The translations under genes and the position numbers were made by a program. 47,855 nt of DNA, from contig CAMWMN010000006.1 in NCBI GenBank assembly GCA_947175385.1, positions 1 to 47,855 on the forward strand. The letters are read 5' to 3'. The notes beneath the pieces were generated by a model. The model ran no database searches. It was not told the DNA's origin and saw only the letters and a program-made list of their open reading frames with translations. Shown one piece after another: positions 40,824-47,855 of the stretch. Numbering within the stretch: position 1 is the first letter of the stretch; each line of letters opens with the position of its first letter. Source of the DNA: an uncultured Clostridia bacterium. GTDB lineage: Bacteria; Bacillota; Clostridia; Oscillospirales; Ruminococcaceae.

Positions 40824-41027
40824 TTTTATTCCTCCCGGAGTCAATTTGCGTTTTATTCGCTATTTCTATTATAACGCGAAATTCGGCGGCTGTCAAGTGG
40901 ATTTAATTTTAAGGAAATGTTGTTTATGGCGGTTTCCCCTGCCGCAGGCAGGGGGAAACCGCCATGGAATAAACCTTTAATTTTATAAAAATGATTTAAT
41001 CGGCGCGGGTTTAATTTTAATAAGGTG

Positions 41028-41056
41028 TTGACAATCACGGAAAGTTGTGATATAAT
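41028..41056 (+). promoter_or_regulatory. Consensus promoter TTGACA-N17-TATAAT
   Basis: Exact hexamers and 17-bp spacer directly 5' of the repeat tail upstream of the VWA gene. Confidence 0.88.
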
Positions 41057-41168
41057 GGTTATAGTTGGAAGTTATTTGAGGCGAAGTTTGGCGCATTATA
41101 ACTTGAAACAATGCAATGGCGGCGCAGTTTGGCGCGTTATAATTCAAAACAACTGATTAGTAACTAAT

Positions 41169-41266
41169 GCAAATTCAAAACGCGATCGGCACGTTACGCC
41201 GCAAAGCGGTGTAACGTGCCGATCAGCGAACGCAGACGCGAAGCGTCTGCGTGGTTTTGGATTTGC
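41169..41266 (+). repeat. Gene-start palindromic module copy 13
   Basis: GCAAATTCAAAAC..GTTTTGGATTTGC (G-U tolerated); inner CGATCGGCACGTTACACCGC-type and GCAGACGCgaaGCGTCTGC hairpins. Confidence 0.93.
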
Positions 41267-41288
41267 CATTAAAATAGGAGGTAGAGAG

Positions 41289-42017
41289 ATGGCTGTTAAT
41301 CCGTTTGATGACGCGGAGGAAATCGCGAAAAAGTCAATGGTACTGTTTTTTCTGATCGACTGCTCGGGAAGTATGGGCGGAAGTAAAATCGGAACGGTAA
41401 ACTCGGTAATGGAGGAGCTTATTCCCGAGCTGCAGACTATCGGCGGCGCGGATGCGGATATTAAAATCGCGGCGCTGAAGTTTTCGGGAGGTTCGGAGTG
41501 GATGTATTCAGAGCCGATTTCGGTGGACAAGTTCGAGTGGAAGTCCCTTGACGCGGAAAATGTTACGGATCTCGGCAGCGCGTTCGCGGAGCTGAATGCT
41601 AAGCTCTCGCGAAATTCGTTTATGAGCAGTCCGTCACTTTCGTTCGCGCCGGTGATGATTCTGATGTCGGACGGCTATCCCACGGATAATTTTGAGAAAG
41701 GTCTTGAGGAGCTTAAGCGGAATCGGTGGTACAATGCGGGTATCAAGGCGGCGGTCGCAATTGGAGAGGACGCGGATTTTGATATTCTGTCGCGTTTCAC
41801 GGGCAATCCCGACAGCGTGGTGACGGCTCACAACGGCGAGGCTTTAGCTAAGCTCGTCAAGTTCGTGGCGGTTACAAGCTCCCAAATCGGAAGTCGCTCT
41901 ATGCGCCTTGCCGAAACCGAGGAGGATTTCAAGACCAAGCAGGAAAGCGCCGCCGAGCAGATTCGCGAGTTCGCCGAAAGCGATGAGATAAACGCGAATA
42001 TTGACGAGGGCTGGTAA
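41289..42017 (+). CDS. von Willebrand factor A domain protein, TerY-like
   Basis: LFFLIDCSGSMGGSKIG MIDAS motif; LMSDGYPTD. Confidence 0.88.
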   Translation: MAVNPFDDAEEIAKKSMVLFFLIDCSGSMGGSKIGTVNSVMEELIPELQTIGGADADIKIAALKFSGGSEWMYSEPISVDKFEWKSLDAENVTDLGSAFAELNAKLSRNSFMSSPSLSFAPVMILMSDGYPTDNFEKGLEELKRNRWYNAGIKAAVAIGEDADFDILSRFTGNPDSVVTAHNGEALAKLVKFVAVTSSQIGSRSMRLAETEEDFKTKQESAAEQIREFAESDEINANIDEGW

Positions 42018-42051
42018 AGATAAAATTGTATTTGGGGAGTTGCTTTGAATC

Positions 42052-42843
42052 GTGATTAAGGGGCACGCATTATCGGTTCGAGGGGCAATGCACGAGGCGG
42101 ACGGAACGGGCTGCCAGGACAGCGCGCGGGTGTACATCGGCGCAGATTTCGCGGTGGCAGTGGTGTCTGACGGTCATGGCAGCGAAAAGCATTTCCGTTC
42201 GGCGGCGGGCAGCGAAATGGCAACGCGCGTGGCGATTCGTTCGATTTGCGATTTCCGTGAGAGAAACGGCGGTCTGGACGGCATATTTACGGATAATCCC
42301 GATAATGCCGCGCGCCGAATCGCCGCGAATATCATTTGCGGTTGGAACAGCGAAATTGCCGCGCATTTTCGTGCGTTTCCGCTGAATCCGCAAGAAACGG
42401 AAATTTTCGAGCGGTACGGCGGAATTGCGGACGAGGTGATGTACGGCGCAACGCTGATCGTTGCCGCAATGACCGCTGAGGGCTGTTTCGGGCTGCAAAT
42501 CGGCGATGGGGATTTTATCGCGTTGGATAACGGTGAAATGTGCTCTCCGATGCCCGTGGATACCAACTTGGTGGGGAATTTGACTACCTCACTGTGCGAC
42601 AGCGACGCTATCGCGAATTTCCGGTATTTTTATCGGAAAGGCGCGTTTGACGGGGTAATGCTCTCCAGTGACGGCTTGATCAACTCATTTGGAAGTGTCG
42701 GGGATTTTATGAGCTTCGGACGCCGCGTGTTGAATGCCGTGAGTGATGATAGTACCGCTCCCCTTGCCGAGCATTTACATATGCGTTCCCGCAGCGGTTC
42801 AAGGGACGATATTTCCATTGCCTGTATAGTTGGTAGATGTTAG
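42052..42843 (+). CDS. PP2C-type protein phosphatase, likely GTG start
   Basis: CQDSARVYIGADFAVAVVSDGHGSEKHFRSAAGSEMA; SSDGLINSFG; SRDDISIACIV. Confidence 0.88.
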   Translation: MIKGHALSVRGAMHEADGTGCQDSARVYIGADFAVAVVSDGHGSEKHFRSAAGSEMATRVAIRSICDFRERNGGLDGIFTDNPDNAARRIAANIICGWNSEIAAHFRAFPLNPQETEIFERYGGIADEVMYGATLIVAAMTAEGCFGLQIGDGDFIALDNGEMCSPMPVDTNLVGNLTTSLCDSDAIANFRYFYRKGAFDGVMLSSDGLINSFGSVGDFMSFGRRVLNAVSDDSTAPLAEHLHMRSRSGSRDDISIACIVGRC

Positions 42844-42972
42844 AGATAAGAATTGAGATTATAACCATAATCTGCTGTTTGGAGCGCAATTCAAGCTCGT
42901 TATAATTCATATCAACCCATAGGGGCGAAGTCCCTGCGCGTTATAACTCAAAACAACCTTTTGGCGACCAGT

Positions 42973-43080
42973 GCAAATCCGAAATGCAAGTGTTGCCGAA
43001 CACCAAAGGTGTGAGGTAACGCTTGGCAAGCGCAGATGAAATCCGCAAAGCGGATTTCATCTGCGCGGTTTCGGATTTGC
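42973..43080 (+). repeat. Gene-start palindromic module copy 14
   Basis: GCAAATCCGAAA..TTTCGGATTTGC; inner GCAGATGAAATCCGC..GCGGATTTCATCTGC. Confidence 0.93.
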
Positions 43081-43102
43081 CATTTAGATAAGGAGTTAAA
43101 TT

Positions 43103-43915
43103 ATGACAGGTGGAATTATTGTTAATAAGGAGCATGACAATTCGCGGCTTGAGGAGCTTATGAACCGGCGGCTCGAATTGGTCAAGGCGGAGGATAAGGA
43201 AGCCATTACCGCGAATGTCGAGGAGATATTCATGGAGATTATGGACCATGCGCTGTTGGTTACGGCGATTAAGATGACAAAGCCGCCGAAAACGCTTCCG
43301 AACGGCGAACAGGCGATTGCCGATGGCACGGGAATCTCGTTCTATATGTTGGCAGCCAACGACGGTGAGCATTATCTGCCCATGTTTACCAAGCGCGCAG
43401 AAATGGAAAAGTGGAAGAGCGATACCGAGAGAAATACGGTTTTGATGGGGTTTGACAATATGTCGATGATAGTTGAAACTAACCCCAATTGCGCGGGAAT
43501 CGTGGTGAATCCGTTCGGGCAGAATTTTGTGATTCCGCGGCGGTTTGTGGAGGATATGAAAGAGCGTCGCGATATGCTCCGCGATGGTCAGACCAACAGC
43601 GTACTCACTGCGGATACACCGTGTGAGCTGTATGCGCTGAGTCCGTATCCGATGGAGATGTCCAGCGCGTTGGTTGAAACGGCGAAAGGCACGGGCGCGA
43701 TAGATGCACTGTGGCTGCGCGGTGTGAAGCTTGAGGGTAAGGACGGGTATCTGTTGTTGGTTGACTTCAACGGCGACCGAAATGTCGTGTTCTCGCGCCT
43801 CGGACAAGCCGCGAGACCGTTCCTCCAAAAGATGCCGCTGCATATCATAGACGCGAAAAGCGGCTTCGGCGCAAACGCGGTGAATAATGTTATGCCGTTT
43901 TACACCAGAAGTTGA
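43103..43915 (+). CDS. SseB family protein (enhanced serine sensitivity)
   Basis: SseB N- and C-terminal domain-like sequence (GISFYMLAANDGEHYLPMFTKRAEME; KGTGAIDALWLRGVKLEGKDGYLLLVDFNGD). Confidence 0.85.
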   Translation: MTGGIIVNKEHDNSRLEELMNRRLELVKAEDKEAITANVEEIFMEIMDHALLVTAIKMTKPPKTLPNGEQAIADGTGISFYMLAANDGEHYLPMFTKRAEMEKWKSDTERNTVLMGFDNMSMIVETNPNCAGIVVNPFGQNFVIPRRFVEDMKERRDMLRDGQTNSVLTADTPCELYALSPYPMEMSSALVETAKGTGAIDALWLRGVKLEGKDGYLLLVDFNGDRNVVFSRLGQAARPFLQKMPLHIIDAKSGFGANAVNNVMPFYTRS

Positions 43916-43921
43916 TTAAGT

Positions 43922-43964
43922 ATGCGTTTCTCCCTACCGACCAAGTCGATAGGGAGAAACGCAT
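43922..43964. terminator. Bidirectional terminator ATGCGTTTCTCCCTA..TAGGGAGAAACGCAT
   Basis: 15-bp perfect palindrome between convergent genes. Confidence 0.85.
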
Positions 43965-43970
43965 TATTTA

Positions 43971-44399
43971 TTAATCCGTAAAGAGTTCCGTTTTCATTAC
44001 TATTGCGTCATCGTTGGGGTAGTAGTTGCGGCGGATACCGATTTGCGTGTATCCCAGCTTTTGGTAGAGCGCAATAGCAGCGGAATTTTTCGAGCGCACC
44101 TCAAGAAAGCACGTTTTTGCGCCGCGCTGGAGCATTTCCGCGTGGAGGCGGCGGAGCAGATTTTCCGCAATGCCTTGTCCGCGGTACGACGGCAGTGTTC
44201 CGATTTGGAACAGCTCCGCCTCATCCGCCACAACACGTCCCAGTGCAAACGCGACAATTTTCCCGTCGCGCCGTTCCGTGCAACACAAAGACAGCGCGCT
44301 CGAAAGCTCGCTGTGCAGCATATCTTGTGTCCATGAATCTCCGAAACAGTCTCGCTCAACTGCCCAAAGCTCTTCAAATTCGCGTGAATCAGAAATCAA
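43971..44399 (-). CDS. rimI: Ribosomal-protein-alanine N-acetyltransferase (GNAT)
   Basis: FQIGTLPSYRGQGIAENLLRRL, FLEVRSKNSAAIALYQKLGYTQIGIRRNYY. Confidence 0.93.
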   Translation of the reverse strand: MISDSREFEELWAVERDCFGDSWTQDMLHSELSSALSLCCTERRDGKIVAFALGRVVADEAELFQIGTLPSYRGQGIAENLLRRLHAEMLQRGAKTCFLEVRSKNSAAIALYQKLGYTQIGIRRNYYPNDDAIVMKTELFTD

Positions 44400-44604
44400 T
44401 TTCGTTCACGGCAGAGTTTACCAATTGAAGCTCCTTCTTGGGGATTCGCTTGAGAGGATTATAGATGAACTTTTTGCAGGAATCGTACATCTTTACCTCT
44501 CCCATTTTCGGGCAGATGATTTTGTCGCCCTCGCCAACTTGCGCCATCTGGCAGTACTTGCAAGACGGCTTGATGTTGTTGCCGAACAATTTTTTTCCAG
44601 CCAT
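44389..44604 (-). CDS. Small Cys-rich protein, 71 aa, overlapping rimI
   Basis: CKYCQMAQ..CPKMG..CKKF; translational overlap with rimI. Confidence 0.7.
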   Translation of the reverse strand: MAGKKLFGNNIKPSCKYCQMAQVGEGDKIICPKMGEVKMYDSCKKFIYNPLKRIPKKELQLVNSAVNEIDF

Positions 44605-44742
44605 AAATAAAAATACCTCCGTAATTCCTGCGTTCCGTATTTGCGGGTTTTATTAATATCATTATAGCATATTTTTCGGGAAAAGTCCACGGCAGTTTTA
44701 ACAATTTTTCGGTGAAACTATTGTGCATTTCGCCGATTTTGG

Positions 44743-44771
44743 TTGACATTCTCATAAATCTGTGGTATAAT
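44743..44771 (+). promoter_or_regulatory. Consensus promoter TTGACA-N17-TATAAT
   Basis: Exact hexamers and spacer; followed by the repeat-family upstream tail but no three-way junction. Confidence 0.88.
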
Positions 44772-44874
44772 AAGCACAAAGTTGTTAGTTATTGGGATTA
44801 TAACCATAATCTGCTGCTTGGAGTGAAATTCAAGTGCGTAATATTCCACGTCAACCAATTGGGGTGAATTTACT

Positions 44875-45579
44875 ATTAAGATAATAACATATAATGAATT
44901 CATTGCCGCGATTTACAAATACTGGGAATTGTATGAGGGCGGATTAAAAAAGCAAGCGAACAAGTATCTGTTTGAGCTTACGGAGAGCTGCGCGGAGATT
45001 CCGCGGGCGGAGCTGGACGCGATTCTGGAGCGTTTCTGCAGCGAGTGCATTGACGGCGGATTGTTCGCAGAGCACCGCAGGGGCAAAGCCGGAAATCTGC
45101 CGTTCCAATTGACTAAGCTGCTTGACGAGTACCTCAAGCGGCAGTCCGAGCTGAACAGAATGCCGCATATGCGGTGGGCGTATCAGTTGTTCGGGCGGTA
45201 TTACAATCCGCACGATCCAAAAAACGAACACCCCGCCTATGATATTCTGGAGCGCGCTTACAATCACCCGGAGCGTGACGCGAAGACCGCCGAGCTGTTC
45301 CTTGAGGAGCAGTTGATCGAGTTGGGATTCGGCGCACATCATTTCCCCGATGGGTGCTGCATAGAGCGTTCGGCGTATCGGGAGGCAGTCGCACTTGCCG
45401 AAAAAATCATCGCCGAGAACGATATTTCGCGGGAGTTGGCGGACGAGCTTGATTATTACAAGCGGCTTTACTCTGTGTGGTATGAGTGGTTTGACGGCGG
45501 AAAGCAGGGCGATTTCGCGGAGAAGTGCCGAGCCGCGTGTCCGGAGTGGGAGGAAATCCCGACATATTATTACAGTTGA
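44875..45579 (+). CDS. Conserved hypothetical protein; probable ATT start
   Basis: Reading frame stays open upstream of the TTG at 44929: (I/M)KIITYNEFIAAIYKYWELYEGGLKKQ; GGGGTGA SD 7 nt before ATT 44875. Confidence 0.6.
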   Translation: MKIITYNEFIAAIYKYWELYEGGLKKQANKYLFELTESCAEIPRAELDAILERFCSECIDGGLFAEHRRGKAGNLPFQLTKLLDEYLKRQSELNRMPHMRWAYQLFGRYYNPHDPKNEHPAYDILERAYNHPERDAKTAELFLEEQLIELGFGAHHFPDGCCIERSAYREAVALAEKIIAENDISRELADELDYYKRLYSVWYEWFDGGKQGDFAEKCRAACPEWEEIPTYYYS

Positions 45580-45624
45580 TAGTTATTGGGGATTATAACT
45601 CAAAACAAGTGTTTGGTGATTAGT

Positions 45625-45700
45625 GCAAATTCAAAACGCGCCTGTCGCCATCTGTCGGCGCAGTCTGGTGCGTTGTAACCAAAAGCAAGCTATCGGCGAC
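45625..45700 (+). repeat. Truncated gene-start module copy 15a followed by duplicated tail
   Basis: GCAAATTCAAAACGCGCCTGTCGCC.. then GTTGTAACCAAAAGCAAGCTATCGGCGACCAGTGC. Confidence 0.7.
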
Positions 45701-45704
45701 CAGT

Positions 45705-45804
45705 GCAAATTGCGAAAGCGAGCGGCGCGTCACACGTGCAGCGTGTGACGGGTCGCTCGGCTAGTGCAGATGAGCAAAGCTCATCTGCACGTTTCGCAAT
45801 TTGC
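45705..45804 (+). repeat. Gene-start palindromic module copy 15b (TTGCGAAA outer-stem class)
   Basis: GCAAATTGCGAAA..TTTCGCAATTTGC; inner GTCACACGTGCAGCGTGTGAC and GTGCAGATGAGCaaaGCTCATCTGCAC; followed by CATTAAAATTAAGGAGG. Confidence 0.95.
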
Positions 45805-45825
45805 CATTAAAATTAAGGAGGCAGT

Positions 45826-47724
45826 ATGAACGTTTTTGAAAAGATGGACCAAGAGTATGCGTATGACGGCGCTTTGGGCGCGGTTTATACGCGCGGGAAG
45901 ACGGAGTTCCGCGTGTGGAGCCCGAAAGCGGACAGCGTTACGCTGAATCTGTATCGGGATTCGGTTTGTAAAATTCCGTACAGTACGGCGGAGATGAAGT
46001 CCGAAAACGGGGTTTGGAAGGTCGAGGTTTCGGGCGATCTGCACGGAGTTTATTATACGTATTCGGTGGATTTCGGCGGGGAAATCTCCGAAACGATTGA
46101 TATTTACGCGCAGTCTGCGGGAGCAAACGGCAAGCGCGGAATGGTCGTTGATATGAGCCGCGTGAATCCCGAGGGTTGGGAGAATTGCGGTTATGTAACG
46201 CTTGAAAGTCCCGTGGACGCGGTTCTGTACGAGCTGCACGTGCGCGATTTTTCGATTGACGGCAGCGGCGGATTCCGTAAGCGCGGGAAGTTCGGCGCGT
46301 TCACCGAAAAGGGCGTAAAAAACGCGTTCGGGGACGAAATCGGTCTGGGTTATATCAAGGGACTTGGAGTTACGCATATCCATCTTCTGCCCTCGTTCGA
46401 TTATGGCTCGGTTGATGAGTCGAGTACAAAGCCGCAGTTCAACTGGGGTTATGATCCGGTGAATTACAATATGCCCGAGGGGAGCTATTCCACGGACGCG
46501 GCGGACGGTCTGACGCGCGTGCGCGAGTTCAAGGAGATGGTAAAGTCAGCGCATGAAAGCGGACTTGGCATTGTAATGGACGTGGTGTATAATCACACCT
46601 ACTCCGCCGATGATTCGCCGTTTAATATGACTGTGCCGGGGTATTATTACCGCCACAACGCGAACGGAACGCTCTCGGACGGTTCCGCGTGCGGAAACGA
46701 GTTCGCGAGTGAACGCGCCATGGCACGGAAATTCATCTGCGACAGCCTGTGTATGTGGGCGCGCGAGTATAAGGTTGACGGTTTCCGATTCGACCTGATG
46801 GGGCTTTTGGATATCGAAACGCTGAATCTCTGCGCCGAAAAGCTCCGCGAAATCAACCCGAATGTTATCCTTTACGGAGAGGGCTGGACCGGCGGCGACT
46901 GCCCGTTGGACGAGGAACTCCGCGCGATGAAGAAAAACGCGCGTGAGCTGCCGAAATTCGCGATGTTCTCCGACGATTTCCGCGATGGGCTTAAAGGCTC
47001 TGTGTTTATTGACACGGATTGCGGCTACATCAACGGCGGCGCGGATACGGAATCCGCCGAGCTTGTGAAGTCGCTGATGTGCGGCGGATTGAAAAATCCC
47101 GATGTGGAGCGTGACAACAAGGAAATCTGGACGGACGACCCCCGACAAACGGTAAATTACGTGGAGGCACACGACAACCTCGTGTTGTTCGACAAGCTGC
47201 ACGTATCTTGCCCCGATGAGAACGAGGAAACAATAATCGCGATGGATAAGCTCGCGGCGGCGCTGATTTTCACGGCGCAGGGGATTCCGTTCATTCAGGC
47301 GGGGCAGGAGATGCTGCGCTCAAAGCCCCTCCTGAACGGCGGATTTGACGAGAACAGCTACAAATCTCCCGATTCGGTAAATTCCATAAAATGGAACAAG
47401 GTCACGGAAAACGCGGAGATCGTGGACTACTATCGCGGACTTATCGCGATTCGTAAGAAGTTCCCACAGCTCAGGCTGCGCGATGCCGATGAGATCCGCG
47501 AACGCGTATCGTTCGAGGACATTGACGGCGGAGCGCTTGTGATGCGCGTTGACGATTTGTTTGTGCTTATCAATCCCACCGATAAGAGCGTGACGTATGC
47601 CCGCGCGGGCAAATACCGCGTTTTCGCGGACGACAAGCGCGCTTGCGCCGAGGGACTTTACGAGCTTGAGGATGTCCTTACCGCCAAGCCGAAAAGCGTA
47701 ATCATAGGAACAAGTTGCAATTGA
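45826..47724 (+). CDS. Pullulanase-type / glycogen debranching enzyme (GH13 with CBM48-like N-terminus)
   Basis: YNWGYDPVNYN-type motif (FNWGYDPVNYNMPEGSYSTD), DVVYNHT, DGFRFDLMGLLD, YGEGW, VEAHDNLVLFDKL. Confidence 0.95.
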   Translation: MNVFEKMDQEYAYDGALGAVYTRGKTEFRVWSPKADSVTLNLYRDSVCKIPYSTAEMKSENGVWKVEVSGDLHGVYYTYSVDFGGEISETIDIYAQSAGANGKRGMVVDMSRVNPEGWENCGYVTLESPVDAVLYELHVRDFSIDGSGGFRKRGKFGAFTEKGVKNAFGDEIGLGYIKGLGVTHIHLLPSFDYGSVDESSTKPQFNWGYDPVNYNMPEGSYSTDAADGLTRVREFKEMVKSAHESGLGIVMDVVYNHTYSADDSPFNMTVPGYYYRHNANGTLSDGSACGNEFASERAMARKFICDSLCMWAREYKVDGFRFDLMGLLDIETLNLCAEKLREINPNVILYGEGWTGGDCPLDEELRAMKKNARELPKFAMFSDDFRDGLKGSVFIDTDCGYINGGADTESAELVKSLMCGGLKNPDVERDNKEIWTDDPRQTVNYVEAHDNLVLFDKLHVSCPDENEETIIAMDKLAAALIFTAQGIPFIQAGQEMLRSKPLLNGGFDENSYKSPDSVNSIKWNKVTENAEIVDYYRGLIAIRKKFPQLRLRDADEIRERVSFEDIDGGALVMRVDDLFVLINPTDKSVTYARAGKYRVFADDKRACAEGLYELEDVLTAKPKSVIIGTSCN

Positions 47725-47855
47725 CAATTAAGAAGTGGGGCCGGCTAAATTTTTTTATCGAACCAAATTTGTTGTTTACAGAGAATTAAAAAAAGATACT
47801 TGAAAAAGAAAAAAAAGAATATGAGAGGAACAGAGCCATAGCAACTCACATCTGT

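Noticed and set aside
47730-47855. A-rich tail of the window with possible start of another gene
   Set aside because: Too short to assign; truncated by the window edge.

Overview
Continuous 47.9 kb segment of a Firmicutes-like (probably Oscillospiraceae/Clostridia) chromosome; the taxon is inferred from gene content. It is mostly housekeeping and carbohydrate genes: DUF3810, TPM-domain and zinc-ribbon proteins, sirtuin, ABC ATPase, DUF3343 plus cysteine desulfurase-like enzyme, pyruvate kinase, malQ, glgP, a malE/F/G-type transporter with a lipoprotein alpha-amylase, groES/groEL with CIRCE, DHFR, PcrA/UvrD, SPFH, a giant 2-hydroxyacyl-CoA dehydratase activase fusion, DUF342, metA, TerY-like VWA plus PP2C, SseB, rimI and a pullulanase-type debranching enzyme. 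No CRISPR array, rRNA, tRNA or transposase was recognised. The most striking signal is a recurrent ~100-nt palindromic module found about 15 times, plus decayed, truncated or 'empty' versions. An outer stem (GCAAATTCAAAAC...GTTTTGAATTTGC and covarying variants) encloses two independent hairpins, giving a predicted three-way junction. It always has the same orientation relative to the gene and sits directly 5' of the start codon. It is followed by a conserved linker carrying the Shine-Dalgarno (GCCATTTAGATAAGGAG-N5-9-ATG) and usually preceded by a conserved TTATAAC-containing tail. It lies upstream of functionally unrelated genes. Its arms differ between copies but stay complementary within each copy. 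At least two loci have a perfect consensus promoter just upstream, which suggests the unit is a transcribed 5'UTR. Secondary items: a candidate standalone structured ncRNA (~29488-29682), a perfect promoter pointing antisense into the first gene, a GroES with a basic histone-like tail, an FG/GSF-repeat protein, two small surface proteins with degenerate sorting signals, and a probable ATT start codon. All structures were read by eye; no folding or database search was run.
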